DNA of 64,000 bases, from positions 42,732 through 106,731 of the forward strand of contig NZ_AZED01000013.1 of assembly GCF_001434145.1 (NCBI RefSeq), written 5' to 3'. Both the position numbers and the translations under genes were made by a program. The DNA is from Lentilactobacillus otakiensis DSM 19908 = JCM 15040 (GTDB taxonomy: Bacteria; Bacillota; Bacilli; Lactobacillales; Lactobacillaceae). Under the pieces are notes generated by a model, which saw only the letters and a list, made by a program, of their open reading frames with translations, made no database searches and was not told the origin of the DNA. Position 1 is the stretch's first letter. Every line of letters begins with the position of its first letter. This document shows, one piece after another, positions 1 through 7,582 of this stretch.

Positions 1-760
1 GCTGCCGCTCTGCTGGTGAAATCAAGACACAGGGACTTTCTTCGATGACTTTTTGATGATTTCGCTGAAGTGAACAATCACGTTCAGGTAAGTACACCAC
101 GTGGCCAAAGTTGTCGGCAACGACTTGCATTTCCACGTGTTTAGCCTGACGGATCAATTTTTCAACATAAATATCTTCGTCATCATATGAAATCCGGGCT
201 TCCTGCTGGGTCTGCTCAAATGCACTGCGCAGATCTTCAGGACGATCAACTTCACGAATGCCCTTACCACCGCCACCAGCTGCCGATTTTAGCAAGACTG
301 GAAAGCCAATTTTTTCAGCGACTTTTTCTGCTTGGGCAACGGTGTTGACGACCCCGTCACTACCAGGAATGACTGGGACACCCGCTTTTTTCATAGCTTC
401 TCTGGCATTGGCCTTGTCACCCATCAATGAGATGAGCTGGTGACTTGGGCCAATGAATTTAATGTGGCAGGTTTCGCAAAGCTCAGCGAATTCAGCATTC
501 TCTGACAAGAACCCGTAGCCGGGGTGAATTGCTTCACACCCAGTTAGATTAGCAGCACTGATGATCTGAGCCATATTCAAGTAAGACTCGCTGGGCTGAG
601 GCCCACCAATACAAATCGCCTCATCTGCTAAATGAACAAAAAGGCTGTCTTTGTCGGCACTGGAATAAACGGCCACAGCTGTAATTCCCATATCATGAAG
701 TGCCCGGATAATTTGCACGGCAATTTCACCGCGATTTGCCACTAATACTTTTTTAAACAT
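1..760 (-). CDS. accC: Biotin carboxylase subunit of acetyl-CoA carboxylase (partial, C-terminus beyond window)
   Basis: AccC carboxylates the biotin carried by AccB with ATP and bicarbonate, the first half of malonyl-CoA synthesis. The first ~253 residues are present. They begin MFKKVLVANRGEIAVQII, the classic biotin-carboxylase N-domain start, continue with HPGYGFLSENAEF, and reach the ATP-grasp glycine loop SAAGGGGKGI. The start ATG (758-760) is preceded by AGAGGTGAGCGG, a good ribosome binding site. It lies 13 bp downstream of fabZ2 and is the last gene visible in the fab/acc operon; accD and accA are expected to follow outside the window. Only the window edge truncates it. Confidence 0.96.
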   Translation of the reverse strand, partial: MFKKVLVANRGEIAVQIIRALHDMGITAVAVYSSADKDSLFVHLADEAICIGGPQPSESYLNMAQIISAANLTGCEAIHPGYGFLSENAEFAELCETCHIKFIGPSHQLISLMGDKANAREAMKKAGVPVIPGSDGVVNTVAQAEKVAEKIGFPVLLKSAAGGGGKGIREVDRPEDLRSAFEQTQQEARISYDDEDIYVEKLIRQAKHVEMQVVADNFGHVVYLPERDCSLQRNHQKVIEESPCVLISPAERQ

Positions 761-773
761 CCGCTCACCTCTA

Positions 774-1190
774 TTACTCAACTGCAAAAATTAAATCTGC
801 TTCACAAATTTGGACATCGTCGCGGGTAATAGTGCCATGTCCCAGACCGATGTTGTGCTTTAGTTTCTTGAGTTCAACAGTAAATGTCAACTTGTCACCA
901 GGACGAAAGTCATCTTGGAAAATTGCATTTTTGATGCCACCAAAAAAGGCATTCTTGCCTTGATATTCAGGCATCGACAAAATGGCAGCCACACCAGTCT
1001 GAGCCATTGACTCAATCATAATTGGCCGCGGAACGACCAAATTATCGGCCTGTTTGTTGGCGAAGAACCATTCGTTAATCGAAATTAGCTTCACCGCCGA
1101 GGCGCTTTCGCCTGGCTTGACGTCAACAAATTTGTCAATCATCTGGAAGGGATAGCGCTGTGGAATCACATCTTGAACATCTGGTTTCAT
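774..1190 (-). CDS. fabZ2: FabZ-family hotdog protein lacking the catalytic histidine
   Basis: This 138-aa single-hotdog protein is a paralogue of the 3-hydroxyacyl-ACP dehydratase FabZ encoded at the head of the same operon. Without gaps, its residues 42-60 align to the active-site segment FFQGHFPGNPVMPGVLIIE of that FabZ but read FFANKQADNLVVPRPIMIE. The active-site His is replaced by Lys46, the HFPG loop is lost, and the catalytic Glu (E60) is kept. The rest of the fold is conserved (start IPQRYPFQMIDK, later GGIKNAIFQDDFRPGD). It sits between accB and accC, the same place as fabZ2 in Lactobacillus plantarum-type operons. Normal dehydration by this protein alone is doubtful. I infer a structural, heteromeric or altered-specificity role. 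The RBS AAGGGG precedes the ATG. Confidence 0.85.
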   Translation of the reverse strand: MKPDVQDVIPQRYPFQMIDKFVDVKPGESASAVKLISINEWFFANKQADNLVVPRPIMIESMAQTGVAAILSMPEYQGKNAFFGGIKNAIFQDDFRPGDKLTFTVELKKLKHNIGLGHGTITRDDVQICEADLIFAVE

Positions 1191-1194
1191 CTTA

Positions 1195-1668
1195 TTACCC
1201 CTTCGTTACTTGAAAGATTGGTTGATCATATTCGACCATACTGCCGTCTTCAACTAAAATGTTGGAGATCGTTCCGGTCACATCACTTTTGACTTCGTTG
1301 ATCATCTTCATCGCTTCAATCACACAAACGACGTCGCCTTTTTCAACGTGATCGCCCTGCTTCTTGTAAGCCGGTTTGTCAGGGCTGGGCGCAAAGTATA
1401 CGACACCGACCAGTGGTGCTTTGATCTCAGTAACGTTTTGACTAACTGGCTGATCGGATTGACTGGCTGTCTGAGCCTGACTATTTTGTCCATGGCCTAA
1501 ACTATCAGCCGTGGTCGATCCTGGCTGAGCAGGATCTTCAACGACAACGTGTTCGTCATCGTCTCGTTTGCTGAATTTAAGCTTAAAGTCATCCTGAGCT
1601 AATTCAAAGTTTTTGAGTGACGAACGGTCGAATTTATCTAGTAAACGTTCAATTTCTTTTTCATCCAT
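1195..1668 (-). CDS. accB: Biotin carboxyl carrier protein of acetyl-CoA carboxylase
   Basis: AccB carries the biotin that AccC carboxylates. The 157-aa protein has the usual three parts: an N-terminal helical segment (about 1-35), a flexible Ser/Gln/Thr-rich linker (about 40-80), and a biotinyl domain (about 85-157) with the signature EAMKMINEV, whose Lys is biotinylated by BirA. It is followed 4 bp later by fabZ2 and preceded by fabF, so it belongs to the fab operon. The length is normal for Firmicutes. Confidence 0.95.
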   Translation of the reverse strand: MDEKEIERLLDKFDRSSLKNFELAQDDFKLKFSKRDDDEHVVVEDPAQPGSTTADSLGHGQNSQAQTASQSDQPVSQNVTEIKAPLVGVVYFAPSPDKPAYKKQGDHVEKGDVVCVIEAMKMINEVKSDVTGTISNILVEDGSMVEYDQPIFQVTKG

Positions 1669-1671
1669 TAC

Positions 1672-2901
1672 CTAATCACACCCTTTGAATGCAATAACGG
1701 CATTATGGCCTCCAAAACCAAAGGAGTTACTGATGGCGTAATTGACTTCAGCATGTTTATTGCTGTCATCAACCAGGTCGACATCACATTCTTCGTCTTG
1801 GTTGACCACACCGACATTGACTGGCATTTGATTGTGCTGAATGGCACCAATGGTTGCAACAGCTTCAATGGCACCCGCAGCACCCAACGCATGACCAGTC
1901 ATTCCTTTTGTACTGCTGACTTTGACGTGATCGTTATTGGCGAAGACTTCGTTAATCGCCTTGGCTTCGGCACTATCGTTGGCATGGGTACTGGTCCCGT
2001 GAGCGTTGATGTAATCCACTTGGGTCTCATCAATGCCAGCTTCTTTAACCGCCTGCTGCATGGCCCGTTTGGCACCCTTACCTTCAGGATCAGGTGCGGT
2101 CATATGGTAGGCATCGCTGGTCGTCCCATAGCCGACAACTTCGGCCAAAATCTTGGCACCACGCGCCTTGGCATGATCGTAGTCTTCCAGAATCAACGTC
2201 CCGGAACCTTCACCCATGACAAACCCGTTGCGATCTTTATCAAATGGAATCGAGGCTTTTGTCGGATCGGTTGCCTTTGACAATGCAGTCAAAGCAGCGA
2301 ATCCGGCAATTCCAATTTCGTTAACTGATGCTTCAGTTCCTCCAGCAATCATCACTTGGGCTTTGCCTTGTTTGATGTACTCGAAGGCGTTTCCAATTGC
2401 GTTGGTTCCTGAAGAACAAGCCGTGACAATTGCTTGGCTGGTATTCTTGGCATTAAAGGCAATTGAAATGTTTCCGGCTGCCATATTAATAATTGAGTCC
2501 GGCACGAACAGTGGTGAGACCCGTTTTGGACTCTTGTCGTGCATCTTGATGACCTGTTGTTCAATAGTCGTCAAACCACCAATTCCAGAACCATAGATGA
2601 CACCCAGTTCTTCGGGGTCAACCCCACCGTCGAGGAGACCGGCATTTTCCATGGCCTCAGTTGCACTATATAAAGCATACGTACAAAAGAGGTCATTGCG
2701 TTTGGCAAACTTCTTATCAACCCGTTTTAACGGATCAAAGTCTTTTACTTCACCGGCAACGGTAATGCCGGTGGGTTCTGAATCAAATTTCGTAATTGGG
2801 GCAATCCCAACCTTGGATGCAAATAAGTTTTCAAGAAAACTATCCACATCGTTTCCGATTGGCGTAACGGCGCCCATTCCTGTAACAACGACTCTACTCA
2901 T
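1672..2901 (-). CDS. fabF: 3-oxoacyl-ACP synthase II (beta-ketoacyl-ACP synthase)
   Basis: FabF elongates acyl-ACP by decarboxylative condensation with malonyl-ACP in the cytosolic type II fatty-acid cycle. The 409-aa thiolase-fold protein shows the Cys-His-His triad: Cys in VTACSSGTNAIG (near residue 164), His in NAHGTSTHAND (near 303) and His in KGMTGHALGAAGA (near 339). It also has the N-terminal VVVTGMGAVTPIG and the C-terminal glycine-rich NSFGFGGHNA. The ATG follows GAAGGAGTAATTAA. It lies between fabG (20 bp upstream) and accB (3 bp downstream). FabF is the likely temperature- and chain-length-controlling condensing enzyme; no fabB-like second copy is visible here. Confidence 0.97.
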   Translation of the reverse strand: MSRVVVTGMGAVTPIGNDVDSFLENLFASKVGIAPITKFDSEPTGITVAGEVKDFDPLKRVDKKFAKRNDLFCTYALYSATEAMENAGLLDGGVDPEELGVIYGSGIGGLTTIEQQVIKMHDKSPKRVSPLFVPDSIINMAAGNISIAFNAKNTSQAIVTACSSGTNAIGNAFEYIKQGKAQVMIAGGTEASVNEIGIAGFAALTALSKATDPTKASIPFDKDRNGFVMGEGSGTLILEDYDHAKARGAKILAEVVGYGTTSDAYHMTAPDPEGKGAKRAMQQAVKEAGIDETQVDYINAHGTSTHANDSAEAKAINEVFANNDHVKVSSTKGMTGHALGAAGAIEAVATIGAIQHNQMPVNVGVVNQDEECDVDLVDDSNKHAEVNYAISNSFGFGGHNAVIAFKGCD

Positions 2902-2921
2902 TTAATTACTCCTTCAACAAT

Positions 2922-3653
2922 CTAAATTGTCAAACCACCGTCAACTGTGATGACTTGGCCGGTAATGTACTGGTTATGAACCAAAAATGCGACTGCATCA
3001 GCGATTTCGGTTGGCTCAGCGAAGCGTTTCAGCGGAATCTGATCCGTGAATTCGCTTTGGCGGCGTTCACTCATTTTTTCAGTCATGTCGGTCTTAACCA
3101 TCCCTGGTGCAACCGCATTGGAACGAATGCCACGCAATGCGCCTTCTCGAGCAGCGGTTTTGGTTAAACCAACCAGACCGGCTTTGCTTGATGAATAGTT
3201 GGCTTGGCCAAGATTTCCATGGAGACCTGAAATGCTGGAAATGTTAACAATTGAACCTTGACGGGCCTTTTGCATGATTTTCATCGCAAACTTAATCATA
3301 TTAAAAGCCCCAACCAAATTGGTATCCAAAACGGCTTTGAAGTCAGCTAATTTCATCCGACTCAACAATTTATCTTTAGTAATACCGGCGTTGTTGACCA
3401 ATACGTCAATTTGACCGTACTTTTCAACCACCGAATTAATCATTTGTTCAGCATCATCTTCATTGGCTACATCGCCAACCAAAACATCAAAGTGATAGCC
3501 GGCATCTGCCAACTGCTTGGCTGTTTCATCGTCCAGTTCGTGGTGGGCGTTGATAATCACTGTCAAACCGTCGTCGGCAAGTCGTTTAGCAATTGCCAAA
3601 CCAATTCCTTTAGCAGCTCCCGTGACTAACGCAATTTGTTTTGTTTCTGTCAT
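2922..3653 (-). CDS. fabG: 3-oxoacyl-ACP reductase
   Basis: FabG reduces 3-oxoacyl-ACP to 3-hydroxyacyl-ACP with NADPH. It is a 243-aa short-chain dehydrogenase with the cofactor loop TGAAKGIG (near residues 12-19), NNAG (near 88), catalytic Ser in NISSISG, Tyr-x3-Lys in NYSSSKAG (near 151-155) and the C-terminal ITGQVITVDGGLTI typical of FabG. Its ATG shares one base with the fabD stop codon (TAATG), so translation is probably coupled. Confidence 0.97.
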   Translation of the reverse strand: MTETKQIALVTGAAKGIGLAIAKRLADDGLTVIINAHHELDDETAKQLADAGYHFDVLVGDVANEDDAEQMINSVVEKYGQIDVLVNNAGITKDKLLSRMKLADFKAVLDTNLVGAFNMIKFAMKIMQKARQGSIVNISSISGLHGNLGQANYSSSKAGLVGLTKTAAREGALRGIRSNAVAPGMVKTDMTEKMSERRQSEFTDQIPLKRFAEPTEIADAVAFLVHNQYITGQVITVDGGLTI

Positions 3654-4570
3654 TATTTCACCAGCTTTTTATTTGATCGAACCTGATTCAAGGTCTCAAC
3701 ACTATCGATATGAAATTTGTTGGCATTGCAAAGAATCGTCTTGGCAAATTTCATTAAGGTGTCACCGGGACCGATTTCAATCAAGACGTCGGCTTCCAGG
3801 TTCAATAGTTCCTTGAGACACTCGTTAAAATGGGTTGGATTAACCAATTGTTTGACTAAGGTCTGCTTCACATTGAGTCTCGTAAAAGGCTTGACGATGG
3901 TGTTACTAATCACCGGAAAGTCCATTTCAGCAAATTCAACTGTCTGCAGTCGCTTGGCCAAAGCATCACTGGCTTCCTGCATAAATGGGGTGTGGGAAGC
4001 AACCGTCATTTTTAACGGTACAACCCGCTTGATTCCATGTTCATGCAGGTAATCAGTGGCGGCATTCAACCCAGCCTCTGAGCCGCCAATCACAATTTGG
4101 GTATCGGTATTGTAGTTCGCCGGATAGACAGGTCCCTTTTGTGAACCAACCCGACAAGCTTCATCTACAATATTTGCCGTGGCTTTTAAAACCGCCGCCA
4201 TTTTGCCGGGATGATTGTGCCCAGCTTGATCCATATAGAGATTGCGATCGCGAACCAGCGGCAAACCGTCTTCAAAACTCAAGCCGTTGGCAGCGATAAT
4301 CCCGCTGTATTCGCCCAAGCTCAGTCCGGTGGCCCCGACAGGCTGACCTAAATCATGTTCGAGAATTCTATAAATTCCGGTACTCAGGGTAACGATTGAA
4401 ACTTGAGTATTTGCGGGATCATCAAAAATTTTCGAGTCACTCATGTCTTTTCCAAGTATCTGAGAAGCTTCTTCAATTGTTTGACGGTAAATGGGCTCTT
4501 GTTGGTATAGGTCGTGTCCCATACCGGCAAATTGTTTACCCTGACCGCTGAATAAATATCCTAGTTTCAA
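3653..4570 (-). CDS. fabD: Malonyl-CoA:ACP transacylase
   Basis: FabD moves malonyl from CoA to ACP, supplying FabH and FabF. The 305-aa protein carries the nucleophile elbow GLSLGEYSG (the Leu variant of GHSxG common in Firmicutes), the oxyanion-hole Gln in SGQGKQFAGMG, the catalytic His in VASHTPFM (near residue 203) and the C-terminal IEIGPGDTL. It starts 24 bp after acpP and ends in the fabG start codon. The GQGKQ version of the usual GQGAQ loop is unusual but keeps the key Gln. Confidence 0.95.
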   Translation of the reverse strand: MKLGYLFSGQGKQFAGMGHDLYQQEPIYRQTIEEASQILGKDMSDSKIFDDPANTQVSIVTLSTGIYRILEHDLGQPVGATGLSLGEYSGIIAANGLSFEDGLPLVRDRNLYMDQAGHNHPGKMAAVLKATANIVDEACRVGSQKGPVYPANYNTDTQIVIGGSEAGLNAATDYLHEHGIKRVVPLKMTVASHTPFMQEASDALAKRLQTVEFAEMDFPVISNTIVKPFTRLNVKQTLVKQLVNPTHFNECLKELLNLEADVLIEIGPGDTLMKFAKTILCNANKFHIDSVETLNQVRSNKKLVK

Positions 4571-4594
4571 ACTATCTACCTGCCTACTTTCTAA

Positions 4595-4834
4595 CTACTT
4601 AGCTTGTTGTTTAACGACGTAGTCCACTAATTCGCCAACGGTTTCCATACCTTCGTCAGTGTCAATTTCGATATCATAAGTATCTTCAATCTTGTCAACA
4701 ACTTCGAAAATGTCCAAACTGTCCAAATCAAGATCGTTCTTGAAGTTAGTGTCTTGCTTAACCTTGTCTGCATCGACATCCAATTGATCCACGATAATTT
4801 CTTTTACCTTGTTAAATACTTCTTCTTTAGTCAT
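4595..4834 (-). CDS. acpP: Acyl carrier protein
   Basis: ACP is the small acidic carrier of growing acyl chains. The protein is 79 aa if it begins at the ATG ending at 4834, preceded by GGAGGAAATAAAA; the in-frame ATG 15 bp upstream has no such site. The 4'-phosphopantetheine attachment Ser39 lies in LDLDSLDIFE, and the four-helix pattern with a high Asp/Glu content is normal. It sits between fabH and fabD in the fab operon. Many lactobacilli carry a second ACP gene near plsX, so this is probably the fatty-acid-dedicated copy. Confidence 0.95.
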   Translation of the reverse strand: MTKEEVFNKVKEIIVDQLDVDADKVKQDTNFKNDLDLDSLDIFEVVDKIEDTYDIEIDTDEGMETVGELVDYVVKQQAK

Positions 4835-4873
4835 TTTTATTTCCTCCAAATTTTATGTTTCCAAGTTATATTT

Positions 4874-5857
4874 TTAGTACTTAATAATCATTGTTCCAAC
4901 AGTTAATCCGCCACCAAATCCGGATAGGGCAACGACATCCCCCCTTTTAATGATGTGTTGATCAATCAGCTCAGCCAGCAAAATCGGTTCGCTGGCAGCT
5001 GAAGTGTTGCCGTATTCATTGATGTTCACTGGAAATTTGCTCATTGGTGCTCCCAGCGTTTCGGCAATCTTCTCAATAATCCGTTCATTAGCTTGATGCA
5101 GGACAAAACAATCAATATCGTCAATTGACAATTTGGCTCGTGCCAGAGCGCGATTAATCGATTCCGGCACGTTCTTAACTGCAAAGCCATAAACCCGATG
5201 ACCATTCATTTTGAAAAACGGTGAGTAGCTGACATCATCATCGGCAAACGGTGATTTCACGCCAACCTGACCAGCTGTCAAATGCTTCCCCAGCTTGCCC
5301 AAAGTTGCCAGATCTTCTGAAATAAAGGAACCAGGTTCCCGAGGCTGATTGGAAATGAGCGCCCCGGCAGCCCCATCTCCGAATAAAACGGCGGTGGAAC
5401 GGTCATGCCAATCCAATAATTTACTTAAGGTCTCAGCCCCAATGAGGATGGCGTGCATTTGATGATCTGCCTTCAGCATTTGCCGAACGACTTTCAAGCC
5501 ATACACAAATCCGGAGCAGGCAGCATCGATATCAAAAGCAATCGCATCATCGGCGCCAATGTTGCCTTGGACCATCGCCCCCACAGATGGCGTTAAATAA
5601 TCCGGCGACATGGTGGCGACGACAATCAGGTCAATATCCGCTGGTGTCAACCCACTTTGATCAAGCAATTTTTCGGCAACCTCAGTGGCCAATGAACTGG
5701 TTGTTTCAGTCACTGCCACGTGGCGGCGCTTAATGCCAGTCCGCTGGGTAATCCACTCATCTGAAGTATCCATCATTGTTGAGAGTTCGTCGTTATCCAC
5801 CACCCGCTTTGGTACTGAACTGGCGGTTGTGATGATTTTGAAATCTTCAAAGGTCAT
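4874..5857 (-). CDS. fabH: 3-oxoacyl-ACP synthase III
   Basis: FabH starts fatty-acid synthesis by condensing acetyl-CoA with malonyl-ACP. The 327-aa protein has the Cys-His-Asn triad: Cys in DIDAACSGFVYG (near residue 114), His in VLHQANERII (near 253) and Asn in NEYGNTSAAS (near 283). The C-terminal LSGFGGGLTVGTMII is the usual FabH end. The ATG overlaps the fabT stop (ATGA), so the repressor and the first condensing enzyme are translationally coupled. Confidence 0.97.
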   Translation of the reverse strand: MTFEDFKIITTASSVPKRVVDNDELSTMMDTSDEWITQRTGIKRRHVAVTETTSSLATEVAEKLLDQSGLTPADIDLIVVATMSPDYLTPSVGAMVQGNIGADDAIAFDIDAACSGFVYGLKVVRQMLKADHQMHAILIGAETLSKLLDWHDRSTAVLFGDGAAGALISNQPREPGSFISEDLATLGKLGKHLTAGQVGVKSPFADDDVSYSPFFKMNGHRVYGFAVKNVPESINRALARAKLSIDDIDCFVLHQANERIIEKIAETLGAPMSKFPVNINEYGNTSAASEPILLAELIDQHIIKRGDVVALSGFGGGLTVGTMIIKY

Positions 5858-6321
5858 TTTGCAGATACCTCGTCAATAAAATCTTCCAGGTTAACCATCG
5901 CCTGTTTGATCAAATGAATATCGTCATCGTTGAAGCCCTTGAGGAACCGCTGAACCAGCAACTTATGGAACGCATCGTGAGCACGGTACAACAGCCGTCC
6001 CTTACTGGTTAATCCCAGATTAATAATCCGATGATCTTCAACGTTGGGGATCCGCATCACGTACCCTTTCCGTTCCAAATTATTCAAGTTGGCAGTTAAA
6101 GTTCCCTTACTTAGTTTCAAAATGTGGGCAACTTCTGAGGTCGTCTTTCGATCATGCAGGCCAATGGTATGAACCAAGTGAACTTCCTTCGCAGTGATGT
6201 CCTTAAATCGACTTTTTCGAATTTCGCTCTCTTCAATCCGCATGATACTGTCATACACGTTGATTAGAGATTCATTGATAAAGCCGGTATCTTGTTTAAT
6301 TTGATCACTTTGCGAATTCAT
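5854..6321 (-). CDS. fabT: MarR-family repressor of fatty-acid synthesis
   Basis: FabT is a MarR-type winged-helix repressor that, in streptococci and lactobacilli, binds the fab promoter when bound to long-chain acyl-ACP. The 155-aa protein has the central HTH (TSEVAHILKLSKGTLTANL, about residues 60-78), the wing (IPNVEDHRIINLGLT) and flanking dimerization helices. It lies second in the operon it is presumed to control, after fabZ, and the operon promoter carries palindromes with the FabT-type core TTTGA-N3-TCAAA. That makes autoregulation very likely. Confidence 0.92.
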   Translation of the reverse strand: MNSQSDQIKQDTGFINESLINVYDSIMRIEESEIRKSRFKDITAKEVHLVHTIGLHDRKTTSEVAHILKLSKGTLTANLNNLERKGYVMRIPNVEDHRIINLGLTSKGRLLYRAHDAFHKLLVQRFLKGFNDDDIHLIKQAMVNLEDFIDEVSAK

Positions 6322-6345
6322 TTCTTAGCTCTCCTAGATTGATAA

Positions 6346-6792
6346 TTAGATTTTCTTTTTTGGATCGGGAACGATGAAGGTTAATTCGGCCGAACAGGCA
6401 ACTTTATCGTCAACCTTAGCCTCACACTTAACCTTGCCCATATTTTCGCGTTGCTTTTCCATGGTCACATGCAGTTTTAACACATCCCCTGGACGGACAA
6501 CTTTTCTGAACTTGGCGTCATCAATCGCACCAAGATAGGCGGTCTTACCTTTGTATTTTTCAGTTTTCAAAATCAAGATTGAAGCTGCCTGAGCCAAGGA
6601 TTCAATAATCAAGACACCGGGCATAACCGGGTTCCCAGGGAAATGGCCTTGGAAAAATTCCTCGTTAATTGTGACGTTCTTGGTAACAACAATTGACTCA
6701 CCAGGGTTTAATTCATCAACTTTATCCATGAACAAAATTGGATAACGGTTGGGAATTAAATCCATAATTTCAGATGCATCTAATACACTCAT
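6346..6792 (-). CDS. fabZ: 3-hydroxyacyl-ACP dehydratase
   Basis: FabZ dehydrates 3-hydroxyacyl-ACP to trans-2-enoyl-ACP. The hotdog protein is 148 aa from the ATG ending at 6792, which follows GAAAGGAAGAAATCA; an in-frame ATG 42 bp upstream gives a longer tail with no ribosome binding site. The active-site segment FFQGHFPGNPVMPGVLIIE has both the catalytic His (residue 50) and Glu (64), and the start IMDLIPNRYPILFMDK is typical. It is the first gene of the fab operon, 24 bp upstream of fabT. Compare fabZ2 at 774-1190, which lacks the His. Confidence 0.95.
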   Translation of the reverse strand: MSVLDASEIMDLIPNRYPILFMDKVDELNPGESIVVTKNVTINEEFFQGHFPGNPVMPGVLIIESLAQAASILILKTEKYKGKTAYLGAIDDAKFRKVVRPGDVLKLHVTMEKQRENMGKVKCEAKVDDKVACSAELTFIVPDPKKKI

Positions 6793-6839
6793 TGATTTCT
6801 TCCTTTCACTTACAGGGTGGCAAGCACTTTCCAAAAATT

Positions 6840-6856
6840 AGTTCGAGTATCAAACT
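6840..6856. promoter_or_regulatory. Secondary FabT-like site in the fab leader
   Basis: AGTTCGA (6840-6846) and TCAAACT (6850-6856) form a 7-3-7 palindrome with one mismatch, the same spacing as the main FabT operator. It lies about 65 bp downstream of the promoter -10 and 47 bp before the fabZ start, so it could act as a roadblock or support looping. Confidence 0.55.
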
Positions 6857-6857
6857 A

Positions 6858-6871
6858 TTAGTTCAAACTAA
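6858..6871. promoter_or_regulatory. Short palindrome next to the secondary FabT-like site
   Basis: TTAGTT (6858-6863) and AACTAA (6866-6871) are perfectly complementary around CA. It shares the AGTTTGA-like half-sites but not the 3-bp spacing, so it may be a half-site remnant rather than a separate operator. Confidence 0.35.
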
Positions 6872-6917
6872 TTTCCAAAAATACCGGCTTACCGATGTTC
6901 TTTTAGGAACACACAAC

Positions 6918-6946
6918 ATGATAACCTAATTTAGTTTGAATATCAA
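6918..6946 (-). promoter_or_regulatory. fab operon promoter
   Basis: On the minus strand a -35 TTGATA (6941-6946) and -10 TATCAT (6918-6923) are separated by exactly 17 bp. The -35 lies inside the perfect palindrome at 6928-6954, so a bound repressor would block RNA polymerase. The leader to fabZ is roughly 120 nt. Confidence 0.75.
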
Positions 6947-6954
6947 ACTAAATT
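6928..6954. promoter_or_regulatory. FabT operator, perfect 12-3-12 palindrome
   Basis: The arms AATTTAGTTTGA (6928-6939) and TCAAACTAAATT (6943-6954) are perfectly complementary around a 3-bp centre. The core TTTGA-N3-TCAAA matches the known streptococcal FabT box. It covers the -35 of the fab promoter. Confidence 0.8.
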
Positions 6955-7028
6955 TCGATACCACGTGTTCCGTTTCTGAATTCTACCATATTTAGGGTCT
7001 GACAGGCAACGGGTCCTCAATCAATAGG

Positions 7029-7067
7029 AAAAGGCAATTCATGAATAAATAACGTTCATGAATTGCC
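7029..7067 (-). terminator. Rho-independent terminator after the phosphorylase relic
   Basis: A perfect 13-bp stem (GGCAATTCATGAA, 7033-7045, with 7055-7067) and a 9-nt loop are followed on the minus strand by TTTTCC. It separates the relic from the fab promoter. Confidence 0.7.
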
Positions 7068-7102
7068 ATCTCCACTTTCATTCACTTATCTCATCCACTC
7101 AG

Positions 7103-7459
7103 CTAGTCCACTGTTTCGTATATCAGCGTTGGTGCTTGAGCTTTATCTGAGATTTCAATATTATCGTACAATAATTTCTGAATATCAGTGACATCTTTGC
7201 GGTTGCTAAAGATGGTCAATAAGGAATCTCCTTCGTTAACTGGGTCGCCAATCTTTTTGTGCAGCATAATGCCCACTGAATAATCCAACTGATCGTCAGC
7301 CTTCTGCCGGCCACCGCCTAACAGCATGCTGGCCACACCGACTTCATCGGCAACAATCTTGGATACGACTCCACTGGACTTGGCCAAGAGTTCAATTTTG
7401 AATTTAGCTTGCGGCAAGATGCCCTTGTAAAGATTTTTGTTGAAATTTTGTTCTCCCAT
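7103..7459 (-). pseudogene. C-terminal remnant of pyrimidine-nucleoside phosphorylase
   Basis: The 118 residues from the ATG ending at 7459 match only the C-terminal domain of pyrimidine-nucleoside phosphorylase (Pdp): LPQAKFKIELLAKSSG, then LLGGGRQKADDQLDYSVGI, LHKKIGD and the end PTLIYET. The phosphate-binding and catalytic parts (about 320 residues) are missing. In-frame sequence upstream runs straight into the opuAC terminator (7486-7517), and no ribosome binding site is apparent at either possible start. I read it as a relic left by a deletion or rearrangement that put opuA next to the 3' end of pdp. A small expressed carrier-like domain is possible but less likely. Confidence 0.75.
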
Positions 7460-7485
7460 GTGAATCCGTGAACTTTTTACAGATA

Positions 7486-7517
7486 CAAAAAGCCATCGAT
7501 CTCGATAATCGATGGCT
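7486..7517 (-). terminator. Terminator of the opuA operon
   Basis: AGCCATCGAT (minus strand) pairs with ATCGATGGCT (a perfect 10-bp stem with a 7-nt loop; 7491-7500 and 7508-7517) followed by five Ts. It lies about 65 bp after the opuAC stop. Confidence 0.85.
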
Positions 7518-7582
7518 CTGAAGCACATTTTAACTTAAATTAGCCTGAGGCGGCAACCTAGTCTTCCAGCGTGTGGCTAATT

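Larger units (their letters stand above)
6793..7102. other. Intergenic region: fab operon control region plus upstream terminator
   Basis: This 310-bp gap holds the fab promoter with three FabT-like palindromes (6840-6954) and the terminator of the phosphorylase relic (7029-7067). I see no gene in the rest (6955-7028). Confidence 0.7.

Noticed and set aside
1705..2596. Open frames antisense to fabF
   Set aside because: They mirror the codon pattern of fabF, have no ribosome binding sites and no family resemblance; they are shadows.
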